Below, piece by piece: positions 12,484 through 22,789 of a stretch of DNA of 37,242 nucleotides. This DNA is from Tubiluchus corallicola (Eukaryota; Priapulida; Priapulimorpha; Priapulimorphida; Tubiluchidae): contig JAQGDQ010001509.1 in NCBI GenBank assembly GCA_030141605.1, positions 1 to 37,242 of the forward strand, read 5' to 3'. Numbering within the stretch: the stretch's first letter is position 1; the number at the start of each line of letters is the position of its first letter. The position numbers were made by a program, and so were the translations under genes. A model generated the notes under the pieces. It was not told the origin of the DNA. It searched no databases and saw nothing but the letters and a program-made list of their open reading frames with translations.

Positions 12484-12847
12484 TGTTGTGTTTTGTTTCT
12501 CTCGGAAGGCTCGTAGAGAAAACCAGAAAAAACGCCGTCAAAATTAAACTAGTTTATTAAGCGAGAATTCTACAACACAAAAGTATGAAGGAACGAGAAA
12601 TGATTACACTAAACGTGAAAATCTGGAAAACATTTAAGTGTATCTGAAAATGTAAGTATTACGTCCGTGAGATCTGCGTGTGTCCTGTGTGCCCCCGTGT
12701 CAGCGTCCTGCTTCGCCTTATATAGTGCGCTGTAGAAACTTCCAGAAGTAATGTTCCAGAACATTCCAGACGGTAAGGCAGTCATTCCGACGGAACATTC
12801 TACGATGTTCTATGTAATTCTAATTGATGCCAGCGATCTCCACAACA
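12484..12847 (-). mobile_element. solo LTR with heat-shock elements (arm copy)
   Basis: The 364-bp LTR begins TGTTGTGGAGATCGCTG and ends AAAACACAACA when read on the minus strand, with 6-bp inverted termini TGTTGT/ACAACA. In that orientation it has two canonical heat-shock elements (GAATGTTCTGGAA and TTCTGGAAGTTTC), a TATA box (TATATAAGG, 12724-12716) and an AATAAA signal (12558-12553). No gag-pol frame lies next to it. The flanking pentamers GCAAC and GCACT are not a clean target duplication. It is antisense to the TRIR-like gene. The mirrored arm carries the same LTR at the right window edge. Confidence 0.85.
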
Positions 12848-13106
12848 GCACTGACTGGTAGATGTAGCCATTTTAGCGGCAAGTCTTTGAAACGCATTTT
12901 GACGTCATTGCGTAAAGTTTGAAGAAAATTCGTAGTTCAATTCGTGTTTTTGGTGAATCGGTGGTGCATACTGGGATGACGATGCAGTGCTGTTTTACCA
13001 AGGGACGCAAATGTTTTAATTTATTAATAATTTTCTTTTCCAATTACGTCAGTCTTTCAAGCAAGTCAGCGTAAAATAACTAATATAATATATCTGGTAA
13101 AATGAC

Positions 13107-13585
13107 ACTGACTCACTATCCCAGTGTGCACGACTGACTCACTATCCCAGTGTGCACCACTGACTCACTATCCCAGTGTGCACCTCTGACTCACTATCCC
13201 AGTGTGCACCTCTGACTCACTATCCTAGTGTGCACCACTGACTCACTATCCCAGTGTGCACGACTGACTCGCTATCCCAGTGTGCACGACTGGCTCGCAA
13301 TCCCAGTGTGCACGAGTGACTCGCTATCCCAGTGTGCACGACTGACTCACTATCCCAGTGTGCACGTCTGACTCGCTATCCCAGTGTGCACGACTGACTC
13401 ACTATCCCAGTGTGCACCTCTGACTCACCATCCCAGTGTGCACCTGTGACTCACTATCCCAGTGTGCACCACTGATTCACTATCCCAGTGTGCACCTCCG
13501 GCTCACTATCCCAGTGTGCATGACTGACTCACTATCCCAATGTGCACGACTGGCTCACTATCCCAATGTGCATGACTGGCTCACC
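13107..13585. repeat. 26-bp minisatellite (about 18 copies), left arm
   Basis: Unit TGACTCACTATCCCAGTGTG followed by CACGAC, with variants CACCTC, CACCAC and CTCGC. It lies in intron 2 of the TRIR-like gene. The mirrored array is 36249-36726. Confidence 0.95.
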
Positions 13586-13757
13586 AAAAACACATTATTC
13601 ATCTTATTGACAGTGTAAAGTAGCTTAAACAGTTACTTAGTCAGTGAAGAGTGTGCTAAAGATACCTTCAAAGTTCTCGCAATGTTATCTAAACTTATTT
13701 CAAACGACTTACCGTTAAAAAGCCTGCGCCTAGCGGGTGTTTAAAATTACCACTGTA

Positions 13758-13818
<61 letters not shown>
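13758..13818. repeat. (TA)n dinucleotide tract, left arm
   Basis: About 60 bp of uninterrupted TA. The mirrored tract (36011-36074) is about four bases longer, accounting for one of the few length differences between the arms. Confidence 0.97.
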
Positions 13819-13820
<2 letters not shown>

Positions 13821-13958
13821 TATTATATAACTTCCAATAAGTAATATAACTTTGTATTGAAAGTTCTTTAGGATGTACTTTAGGATTCTCTTTTCTTCCT
13901 ATTTAAATACTCATTTGCTCTAAAGAAAACTAAATTTAACTAAGTTTGATTTTATATG

Positions 13959-14630
13959 CAGTAGTCGCCACTTAATAGACTCATTTTAGGACCGAAGTGC
14001 TTTGAACCAATTAACCGACTGACCCTATTAACCGATGGGTGTAGTATTACAGGTACAGAAGTATGAGTCACCAGCTTAGTGTGCATTGCAAATGTTTTTA
14101 ATGAATTTTAGAAACGAAGTAATGCCTAAATTCCTTTGCGTGGGTAAAATTTTTAGAAAAAAATATATTTTAAAATATTAATTTATACCAATGAATTAGC
14201 AATACATTAAAAAGTAATAGGCAAGGTAGTAAGTGATTAAATGTTTGGCTTCCATAATTCTTTGGGTAACGAGGCTAATTGCAGTGGACGAGCAGGTAAC
14301 TGATTCAAAGCAAAACTGCTACACTAGCGTATTAGTCATGATAAACGACATGCTTACAACAAAACGGTACTTACATGATTGTTTCTGCATGCATAGTTCA
14401 CAGAAGCGAAGTAAAGATGACATAAAACTAGGAAAGGCTCTTTGGGCACATACAAATGTCTTATTTTAAGTGGGTGAAGGAAAAATATTGAGTCAATTAT
14501 GCGGAGTTATTTGAATGAACTACCGATAGTTTTTATGTACATTTGAATAGAAGCGGCCCGTACCAGGCATTTTCGAGTCAATTGAGCAATTGAGTCTATT
14601 AACCGTGAGTCTATTAATCACCGCCTACTG
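13959..14630. mobile_element. pogo/Tigger-like MITE, left arm
   Basis: The left end CAGTAGTCGCCACTTAATAG and the inverted right end (CAGTAGGCGGTGATTAATAG on the minus strand) form 25-bp imperfect terminal inverted repeats. CAGTA ends and internal TTAACCGA/TTAATAGACTCA blocks resemble pogo/Tigger elements of the Tc1/mariner superfamily. A TA follows the right end, but the left flank is TG. No transposase is evident; the 78-codon frame at 14233-14469 has no recognised motif. It ends 69 bp before TRIR exon 3. Confidence 0.65.
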
Positions 14631-14699
14631 TATACTGAACTGCAATATATAACTTTCCAAAACCTGATGCTTGATCCTAAGATGTACATTTTGTTTAAG

Positions 14700-14801
14700 G
14701 CATCTACAAAAGAACCATGGGCACAGTACTTGAGTGAAGTGAAGAAATACAGAAATCAAATATGCAGCGAGGATGATAGCAACCGACCGCTGGTCAAGTG
14801 A
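14700..14801 (+). CDS. TRIR: TRIR-like protein, exon 3 (C-terminal)
   Basis: 33 codons plus TGA, residues 150-182, entered in phase 0 after TTTAAG. It reads ASTKEPWAQYLSEVKKY, then RNQICSEDDSNRPLVK. TRIR proteins end with a W-A-K/Q-Y-(M/L)-x-E-V-K-K-Y helix and a terminal D-D-x-x-R-P-L-V-K, which this reproduces. The exon lies inside the left arm of the giant inverted repeat, so an identical copy exists on the minus strand at 35028-35129. Confidence 0.9.
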   Translation, partial: ASTKEPWAQYLSEVKKYRNQICSEDDSNRPLVK

Positions 14802-15460
14802 ATGTAAAATTGACGTGTAATAGAATTTATTAGATTAACTGACGTCATAAAATGTACAAAAAAATGTTGATTACGTATACTTCACATAATTAATGTAGAG
14901 CAAATCTTTGTGGTTTAGCGCGCAACGTAAATTTTATGAATTGTGTATATTAATGCAGTACAGTACTGATAAATTTGCAGACTAAAATTTGTTATTGTTA
15001 ACAGTTCTTTGAAACATTTTCTGCTCTTCAGTTAAAATGGGCATTGTTGGAGAAGAATGAATGTGAATGAACTATCATCCTATCAGTAAGTAATGTAATG
15101 ACTCCCAAGAAGATTTCCCATGTCTCTCAAACAACTGTAAAAAGCTAAGACTTGATTTCACTTTGACAACACTCTCAACTAATGTAGTATCAATGATATA
15201 AGTGCTAATTTAATATCTGTAATTTCTAATATCACTAGTTTACTAATTGTATTACTACATAATGCAAGATCACTAAGGTTCTTATTCTGACTCGTCTTTG
15301 ATTGCCTTTCTTTGATGGAGCAGAAAATGGAACTTTTAATGTGGATTTCAAAAACCTGTTAAAAAAATATATTAAAAAATTCTGTTAGTTTTTTTGTACA
15401 ATCTTAAACTAGTAAGTAATTGTCCACATTTATCTTGCATAATCAAAACTCTGCACTAAA
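14802..15460. other. TRIR-like 3' flank, nothing else recognised
   Basis: AT-rich sequence beyond the TRIR stop codon, presumably 3' UTR and intergenic DNA. No unambiguous poly(A) signal was assigned. Confidence 0.5.
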
Positions 15461-15539
15461 TTTTAGCTGTTGATATGTTTCAGTAGATGGGGTATGTGGG
15501 GTATGTACCCCATCTACTGAAACATATCAACAGCTAAAA
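15461..15539. repeat. perfect 34-bp inverted repeat with 11-nt loop, left arm
   Basis: TTTTAGCTGTTGATATGTTT continues as CAGTAGATGGGGTA, then the loop TGTGGGGTATG, then the exact reverse complement. The stem is 34 bp without mismatch. It could be a tiny foldback element or a structured RNA; no target duplication is evident. The neighbouring frame 15527-15730 on - is not recognised. The mirror copy is 34290-34368. Confidence 0.92.
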
Positions 15540-16179
15540 CATACATACCGTATGTGACTTTTTACCACTTGAGCAGTGAACTTACCAATTTTTCTATTTG
15601 CAAACACTGGTAAAGAAAGAAATTTTTCGTGAAAGCAGGGCTTCGAAACGTAAAAAAAACTTTTGTTATGCCAGGTGTTCGTTACAGAAATTACCGGTTG
15701 CACATTCCCAAAACCGCCATGTTTGTACATTCACATAAAAATCATTGTAGACACAAAATACTGCTGTCGCAACACAATTGGTAATTTGATTTTTGCAATT
15801 TTGGATATATTGTGCATTATGATGTTATAAATAAAGTGTGTATGCCTTCATAAACAACTGACGTCATGTTTATTGTACACAGCACTGTCAATCATGATAA
15901 ACATTAGTATAACAATACCATAGATATGGTTTATGTAGATCAAAGATCTCGGTGATTGCTTAGGAGTGTTCTGCATTCTAGACTCTTGCTGTTCTGATCT
16001 TTGTTTAAGTTCCTAATTAGTTTAATAAATACGACTTTATTATGCACGCATTCGCCTGTTTGCTAATATTATTATAGAGTGTAACAACTAGTATATGCAC
16101 TTGTGTATATTCATTTTTATTTAGACAACAGAGAGAAATAAATTGGAAAAGTTCATATAAATATAACATGCCGATTTCT
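15540..16179. other. intergenic, nothing recognised
   Basis: AT-rich sequence between the hairpin and the 43-bp array. The 67-codon frame at 15527-15730 (-) matches no family I recognise and is preserved in the other arm only because the arms are nearly identical. Confidence 0.5.
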
Positions 16180-16398
16180 GACCAGATGTCTCAGACTTGC
16201 ACAAAAGTTAATGTTACATCAAGACCAGATGTTTCAGACTTGCACAAAAATTAATGTTACATCAAGACCAGATGTTTCAGACTTGCACAAAAGTTAATGT
16301 TACAGCAAGACCAGATGTCTCAGACTTGCACAAAAGTTAATGTTACATCAATACCAGATGTTTCAGACTTGCACAAAAGTTGATGTTACATCAATACC
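16180..16398. repeat. 43-bp tandem repeat (5 copies), left arm
   Basis: Unit GACCAGATGTCTCAGACTTG, then CACAAAAGTTAATGTTACATCAA. The mirror is 33431-33649. Confidence 0.95.
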
Positions 16399-16724
16399 CA
16401 TATGTGTTATAATTACCCATACAGCCATGATCAATTAACATGAAAAGTGGAAAAAACTGTCTGTAACCTAATGTTACTCAACTATATCAACAAAGGCTGC
16501 TTTTAGGTATTAAAATAATAAACAATACATGAGAAAGAAATGTTTGGTCCTCAAAAAGACTTTTCAAGACAAATAAAACTAGATTAAACATTAGAGAACT
16601 TGATTAAATGAGAAAATTAAATATGAGATAAACAGGAATGCAACATTAACATTATCATAATTAACACGCACCACTTTAATTAATTTTCTGATAAGTTGAC
16701 AACATACCAGTTAACAACTGTATA

Positions 16725-17178
16725 CAGTGGCGGATTTAGGGGGTGGTCCCAAGAGGACAGCCCCCCCTTTCGTAGTAGCAGTTACAGCACGCCAAGTGAA
16801 TGTTTCTCTGGATTATAAGCTTTAGAACGTTTAGTGGCAGCTTTTAATGACTTATATCGAGTAAAAAGTTCTGCATTAATGATTTTAGTGTAAAAGCGTT
16901 TGTGCCCTTTAAGTGATAATTGAAGTTTTAGGCAAAGATGTCGCTGTGCGCAATTATATGCTATACTAGTATGTATGCTAGTATATTGGTGTGTAATTAA
17001 GAGTCAAAAGTTTGAGGTGACATAATGAGTTTTAAACTATTGAATTTGCTCGAGGAAACAGTAAGAAAAATGTTCTAAAATTCAGTAAAATACATTGGTA
17101 GCCGGCTGGGGTTCCCCAGACCCCCTAGCCGCTTTTTCGTTGGACCCACCCTTTTTCTGGAGCCTGTATCCGCCACTG
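16725..17178. mobile_element. MITE with CAGTGGCGGAT termini, left arm
   Basis: The 454-bp element opens CAGTGGCGGATTTAGGGGG and closes CCTGTATCCGCCACTG. Perfect TIRs of 11 bp extend imperfectly further. GTATA directly flanks both ends, a plausible 5-bp target duplication. CAGTGGCGGAT termini are widespread in animal non-autonomous DNA transposons. I do not assign the superfamily: 5 bp argues against a standard 8-bp hAT site. No transposase is present; the frame 17095-17283 merely runs through its right end. Confidence 0.75.
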
Positions 17179-17849
17179 GTATATGATACATCCACGTTAA
17201 CAAAAGCAAAATCATGTCATTTCATTTCCTTGACGAATAAAAGCAATCTCTGTAACACTGATTTGTACTCACCAAATGTCTAGACCTTTAAAATAGAGCC
17301 TACACCTTTGAAAGTATTAATTATGCTAGTACTACATAATAAAAATCATTATGATTTGCAATTTGGAATATACCTCATGGTTTATGACTATCATATTATG
17401 AACATACACAGAATTCGAGTAACTTATTAATTGCAGTTTTAATAAGCTGCTGCATGTAAAATTAAATAAGCTATATTTACAATCCGTACATAAGTAAACA
17501 TAAATTATTTACAGCGGTGGGATGCTGGTTCCCAATCTTATTTGGTCCATAGCCCAATGCACAAAAAACAAAAGTTCTTTTATCAGATTGTGTGGCCCAC
17601 ATGGTATATGTCTATGGCGAGGGCTCACTGATCTACATTGTATATTGCATACTAACCCTTGAAGCAAAGGCAACCTGTTACTTTTGGTTTTTATCAGTTT
17701 TTCTCATGAACTTCTGTTACAAAAACACTGTTTCTAATGAACATGTTTCTACTAAACGCTTGGACATTTTACAATCTGTCACAATCTTCAGCTCAAACGA
17801 TCTTCACACGAAAATGTCAACCTATACTCATGATAATTTCTTTCAAGTG
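17179..17849. other. intergenic, possible transposon-end fragment
   Basis: Mostly featureless AT-rich DNA. Near 17512, CAGCGGTGG followed by TTCCCAATC and TTTGGTCCATAGCCC resembles the end of a hAT-type element, but I found no matching second end. The frame 17592-17903 (+) starts inside it and runs into the 31-bp array, so I do not call it a gene. Confidence 0.4.
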
Positions 17850-18346
17850 AAATTCTCTGCAGGACTCCATGATTTGTCACAAATTCTCTGCTGGACTCCA
17901 TGATTTGTTACAAATTCTCTGCACGACTCCATGATTTGTTACAAATTCTCTGCAGTACTCCATGATTTGTCACAAATTCTCTGCAGGACTCCATGATTTG
18001 TCACAAATTCTCTGCAGGACTCCATGATTTGTTACAAATTCTCTGCAGGACTCCATGATTTGTCACAAATTCTCTGCTGGACTCCATGATTTGTTACAAA
18101 TTCTCTGCACGACTCCATGATTTGTTACAAATTCTCTGCAGTACTCCATGATTTGTCACAAATTCTCTGCAGGACTCCATGATTTGTCACAAATTCTCTG
18201 CACGACTCCATGATTTGTTACAAATTCTCTGCAGGACTCCATGATTTGTTACAAATTCTCTGCAGGACTCTATGATTTGTTACAAATTCTCTGCAGGACT
18301 CCATGATTTGTTACAAATTCTCTGCAGGACTCCATGATTTGTCACA
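17850..18346. repeat. 31-bp tandem repeat (about 16 copies), left arm
   Basis: Unit AGGACTCCATGATTTGTCAC, then AAATTCTCTGC. Variants are marked by the bases before ACTCC (AGG, TGG, CACG, CAGT). A run of variants repeats with a six-unit (186-bp) period. The order of variants is the same in the right-arm array (31483-31979). Confidence 0.95.
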
Positions 18347-19093
18347 TCAGTTACTCACTGACATTAAAATATTTTGCACATTACACTTCTACATGTAATA
18401 TGTGTGCTTGCAAACCAAAACCATTCATAAGTCGGTATAGTTAAAACTACGTTCTGATGCTTTAAAGTAGAATGCACCAAAATTTTGGCCTAATGTTACT
18501 TTTTCATTTTTTTATGAAGACAAATGGAAAATATATTGGAATGTTATATTCTAGCATAAAATTATCAAGAAAATGTTCAAAAAATAATAAAAATTTAATT
18601 TTATAACGCCATGCTCACTTCTCTGTTTACAAAGTAGTACTGCAATTGCAAGAAAGGCTGTCATTTAGCTTAGGGTTTTTTCTGTTGTCAAGCCCAAATT
18701 TTCACCAGGAAGAGCCATCTACTGGATTTAAACGTAACTTCAATGTGTTCTTACAAAATGGTTCTCACACTTTGCTAGTGCTGTTGCTAAGTGTTTTGTA
18801 GAAACGCGACACAAAACAATGGCTGACTTTAACAGCGATTTTCTCAAGATTATGTTTTTCACTGCATAGACTGCACCTCAACTTCAATGTGGATTATCTC
18901 AGCTTAGAAATAACATAGAGTGTTGAAGTTATTATCAAAATGATCCTCATGAAATGGATTTTCAGGACTTGTGAATAACTGCAGAAGTCAAAACTGCCGA
19001 CTTATGGACGATTTTGTTATGCAAGCGCACATATAAACTGTGTAAGCTGCAAAGATAGAGATTCGATGTTAACATCTAGAGATTCAGAGCTGA
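18347..19093 (-). other. 3' flank / probable 3' UTR of the left sulfotransferase copy
   Basis: No gene. It holds a short block (18958-18995) that differs strongly from the otherwise identical mirrored arm. No confident poly(A) signal was assigned. Confidence 0.4.
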
Positions 19094-20192
19094 TTAAACA
19101 GTAAAAGTTCTGTTTGGCCAAAGTTTACGTTTGAGTTCAGTTGTGAATGGCAACTCAGCTTTGGCAAGATCAATACAAATTGTATCATTGGACTTCAGTT
19201 TAAAGTTGTAGACATCCGGAGACCAGCTTTTCAACTTCGTGTTCTGTATTTCGTCCTTAGTTACCATGTTGCTAACACAATGATCGTAAACTTCTTGTGT
19301 TTTATTATGCAGAGCGGCTAAATCATCAGCCATCCGTTCTTTCCCAAATTCCTCAATCTTCTTAAAAAATATTTCCTTGAATGTTGAGTAAAGTTTCATA
19401 TCTGCGCTACTCCACGATTCTATCAAATGTCGTTGTTCTTCAGTTAACTGAGTTTTTTTGCCAGGAAACCTGGCATTCACTTTGAAGACGACAACGTCAA
19501 TCCAATCCCAACACAGCAAATCTCTCAACAGAACTAGGGACTCGTCAAAATATTCTGCAATCATAATCAAGTCAAATTCGTTCTTTATTGAATTAATTTT
19601 CTCTTCGATTCGCCTCTCGTTATCGAAATGTTCAAAGTCCAAGCCGAAATCAAACATCATGGTATTTCTTCCCGGTGGCGTAGCGCGCGGAGCTTTGTCG
19701 AAGTACATCCGAGGGTTCCGAATGTAAGTGTCGAAATCCGTCCCGTAACGTTTGTCATACTTGGAGAACGAGTAAAACGATTCGAGCAGATCCGCAGGAT
19801 GTCGTACGATTGACACAAACTTGGCTTTGGGCATAACAGATCGAATAGTCTCTGGATTGTATCTCGTGTGATGACAAAAGATATTGTACTCTCCACGCGG
19901 GTGTTCCATCATCATAGTGCGAAAAAACTTGCGAAAGAAACCCAGGTAATTACCCCAAGAGGGTAAGACAAAAGTCAGATTATTATACTTTCCGTATCTC
20001 ATGAAGATATTCTGCAGACTACTACTGGCACACTTGTGAGTTTTGAGAAAGAAGATGTCATGCACGGGTTTGCACGTACGTTCCGCAGACATAAAACTAT
20101 GGTTACTCTGGCTGCTATTATTGAACGCATCTGGATGATTTTTCAACATCAAGTAACGAACTTCCGCCGTGAGAGTCGGTCGATAGACAAAA
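19094..20192 (-). CDS. galactose-3-O-sulfotransferase-like protein, left copy, exon 2 (catalytic)
   Basis: Catalytic exon of the left copy: 1 base finishing a split Ser codon plus 365 codons and TAA, joined to exon 1 (22617-22508) across an intron with phase-2 borders. The product is 402 aa, close to vertebrate GAL3ST proteins (about 420-430 aa). Such enzymes transfer sulfate from PAPS to the 3-OH of galactose on glycolipids or glycans in the Golgi lumen. It carries FLKTHKCASSS (5'-phosphosulfate-binding loop, residues 85-95) and FVSIVRHPADLLESFYSF (3'-phosphate-binding element, residues 162-179). N-x-S/T sequons, including NLT at 108 and NRT near the end, suit a lumenal domain. An apparent longer frame to 20212 has no ATG: it opens at TTG and translates the polypyrimidine tract before the AG at 20194-20193. 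The exon translates identically to the right copy. Family is confident; acceptor specificity is not. Confidence 0.93.
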
Positions 20193-20357
20193 CTGCAAAA
20201 GCAAAACGGCAACAGAGATCAGAAACTGCACACTGAGTTATTTAAATTATGAATGGTTTTTCAAATTTTAATTCTTAATATAAAGTTAATAGAAGAAAAT
20301 ATCTGTGCTACAATAATGATATTATGTTGAAGATGTTTACAATAATGTAAATAAACT

Positions 20358-20624
20358 ATAATAATAATAATAATCTTTATTTAATGTCGGCTTTTGGATC
20401 AACAATTAACATTAGCTCAAAGAGCTATTATCACCGACTGTAAATAACCAACAACTAGATAACAGAGACCATTATTACCCCACTTTTACCCTAAATACCA
20501 CGCGTCAGGCAGGGCAACAGCAGGTAGCATTTTTAGAGTCTTTGGTATTACCCGGCCGCTGGTTCGAACTCACGACCTCCCAGAAGGAAAGCAGACGCAT
20601 TACCACTAGACTAAGCCGTCTATA
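20358..20624 (-). mobile_element. tRNA-derived SINE, left arm
   Basis: Read on minus, it has an A-box-like TTAGTCTAGTGG and a B box GAGTTCGAACC about 45 bp apart, as in a tRNA-type pol III promoter. A body of about 180 bp follows, ending AATAAAGATTATTATTATTA. It lies in the sulfotransferase intron in the same orientation as the gene. The 3' half differs from the mirrored copy at several bases and by a 3-bp indel. Confidence 0.85.
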
Positions 20625-21282
20625 CACATGATGTTAGTGTATTAAACTTTGGACAGTATTTATTTTCGAACATTTTGTACAAATGTTTTTTGTACTACGT
20701 TAAATCTAAACAATTATACCCTAAAAGCTTTTGTACAAAACCACTTGCCAAATATATTAAATAGACTTACATGAGTGAGACTGATTTTCCAGTTTTTTGT
20801 AATTTTTAACTCACTCTTCATATTTCTTACCTAATTTACAATTGCATTTTGCTAATATGTTCACATAACAGTGGGCTTATACAAGCCTTTGCTTCTCTAG
20901 CCCACTGCAGTACAATTATTCTTTTATGATAACGATAGTGCATGAAACATAACAATTTAATACAGTATGACGTAATAATTTTGATGTCACTGTGTGCTTA
21001 ATGTCAGCATATTGTACTGAATGCGATAATAATAAACAAAACTAAATGAAACTAAAAAAAGTAAACAGGACTTTTTAACGGTCCAGATTTTGTTTGATTT
21101 TTGCGATATCCGTAAAAATGAGGCCTGGTAAACCCAGATATGAGTTTACAGTGAAATTTACTTGTATTTAATATCACATTCCCTTTAGTTACTACATTCA
21201 CGCAAAAATAAAACGAAAGCTTTGACTCAAGCCATGGAAAGTTGGCAAATTTAGAATCTTGCTACTGCACAACGGCTGTGTT

Positions 21283-22447
21283 TAATCTATCAGTACCATA
21301 CCAGATCACCAGCTGCAGCTGACTGCAAGGTGAACTCTACCAGTACCATGCCAGATCACCAGCTGCAGCTGACTGCAAGATGAACTCTACCGGTACCATA
21401 CCAGATCACCAGCTGCAGCTGACTGCAAGGTGAACTCTACCGGTACCATACCAGATCACCAGCTGCAGCTGACTGCAAGGTGAACTCTACCGGTACCACA
21501 CCAGATCACCAGCTGCAGCTGACTGCAAGGTGAACTCTACCGGTACCACACCAGATCACCAGCTGCAGCTGACTGCAAGGTGAACTCTACCGGTACCACA
21601 CCAGATCACCAGCTGCAGCTGACTGCAAGGTGAATTCTACCGGTACCATACCAGATCACCAGCTGCAGCTGACTGCAAGGTGAACTCTACCGGTATCATA
21701 CCAGATCACCAGCGGCAGCTGACTGCAAGGTGAACTCTACCGGTACCACACCAGATCACCAGCGGCAGCTGACAGCAAGGTGAACTCTACCAGTACCATA
21801 CCAGATCACCAGCTGCAGCAGACTGCAAGGTGAACTCTACCAGTACCATACCAGATCACCAGCTGCAGCTGACTGCAAGGTGAACTCTACCAGTACCACA
21901 CCCGAACACCAGCTGCAGCTGACTGCAAGGTGAACTCTATCAGTACCATACCAGATCACCAGCTGCAGCTGACTGCAAGGTGAACTCTACCAGTACCATG
22001 CCAGATCACCAGCTGCAGCTGACTGCAAGGTGAACTCTACCAGTACCATGCCAGATCACCAGCTGCAGCTGACTGCAAGGTGAACTCTACCAGTACCATG
22101 CCAGATCACCAGCTGCAGCTGACTGCAAGGTGAACTCTACCAGTACCATACCAGATCACCAGCTGCAGCTGACTGCAAGGTGAACTCTACCAGTACCATA
22201 CCAGATCACCAGCTGCAGCTGACTGCAAGGTGAACTCTACCAGTACCACACCCGAACACCAGCTGCAGCTGACTGCAAGGTGAACTCTACCAGCACCATA
22301 CCCGAACACCAGCTGCAGCTGACTGCAAGGTGAACTCTACCAGTACCATACCAGATCACCAGCTGCAGCTGACTGCAAGGTGAACTCTACCAGTACCATA
22401 CCAGATCACCAGCTGCAGCTGACTGCAAGATGAACTCTACCAGTACC
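21283..22447. repeat. 50-bp minisatellite (about 23 copies), left arm
   Basis: Unit CCAGATCACCAGCTGCAGCT, then GACTGCAAGGTGAACTCTAC, then CAGTACCATA or CGGTACCACA. CAGCTGCAGCTG is self-complementary, so each unit can form a short hairpin. The array lies in the sulfotransferase intron just inside the donor site. Rare units with CCCGAACACC occur in the same order in the mirror array (27380-28544). Confidence 0.96.
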
Positions 22448-22507
22448 TACTCTCAGCTTCACGATTCGGTTACGACGTAAGTATGAGACAGCGAGTACTG
22501 CACTTAC

Positions 22508-22617
22508 CTCTCAGACCGCTGGGTTATCCAACCTCTTCTAACCCAAAGAAGGTAAGATAAAGCAGAAACAATGACCAAAATGAATAAGCTGAAGTAGGAA
22601 GACTTTATTGTTTTCAT
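22508..22617 (-). CDS. galactose-3-O-sulfotransferase-like protein, left copy, exon 1 (membrane anchor)
   Basis: 36 codons plus two bases: MKTIKSSYF, then SLFILVIVSALSYLLW, then VRRGWITQRSE, ending AG|GTAAGT. This is a short basic cytoplasmic tail and a 16-residue hydrophobic segment, the type II signal anchor expected of a Golgi sulfotransferase. The two leftover bases complete the phase-2 acceptor of exon 2. A TTTCTTTTTAG|GAGG acceptor-like sequence lies just upstream of the ATG, so a 5' UTR intron is possible. Confidence 0.9.
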
Positions 22618-22789
22618 TGCAGACTTGTGGCAAGAACCTCCTAAAAAGAAATTTTTTATTAATTTAATAGACAAGTCTAATAAGCACAGGATAATAGAAA
22701 CATTTTTGATAAAATTTCAATGTTCAAATTTCAGTTTCACAATTCAGACCCATTTATACAAAATGCGTATACAAATTCTAAATTTAAGT

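Larger units (their letters stand above)
11130..14699 (+). other. TRIR-like intron 2, invaded by an LTR, satellites and a MITE
   Basis: Donor GT at 11130-11131 and acceptor TTTGTTTAAG at 14690-14699, both phase 0. It contains the antisense solo LTR, the 26-bp minisatellite, the (TA)n tract and the pogo-like element listed separately. The outer limit of the giant inverted repeat lies at or to the left of 12591, inside this intron or further left. Nothing else was recognised in 11130-12483. Confidence 0.8.
20193..22507 (-). other. sulfotransferase intron, left copy
   Basis: Bounded by AG|GTAAGT (donor, at 22507) and TTTTGCTTTTGCAG (acceptor, ending at 20193), phase 2. It contains the SINE and the 50-bp minisatellite. 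20625-21282 is otherwise featureless. Confidence 0.88.

Noticed and set aside
13436-13618. 60-codon frame within the 26-bp minisatellite
   Set aside because: Translation of the tandem repeat itself.
14233-14469. 78-codon frame inside the pogo-like MITE as transposase
   Set aside because: No helix-turn-helix or DDE motif is visible, and the element is only 672 bp long.
17592-17903. 103-codon frame on + as a small gene
   Set aside because: It begins in a transposon-like end and finishes inside the 31-bp array. It is low-complexity and preserved in the other arm only by overall identity.
19094-20212. 372-aa single-exon sulfotransferase starting at 20212 (and the mirror start at 29618)
   Set aside because: The frame opens at TTG, not ATG. 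Its first codons translate the polypyrimidine tract of a splice acceptor, and a phase-matched upstream exon with a membrane anchor supplies the real N terminus.
20570-20624. Genuine tRNA gene
   Set aside because: A and B boxes are present, but the sequence does not close into a cloverleaf and runs into a SINE body with an ATT-type tail.
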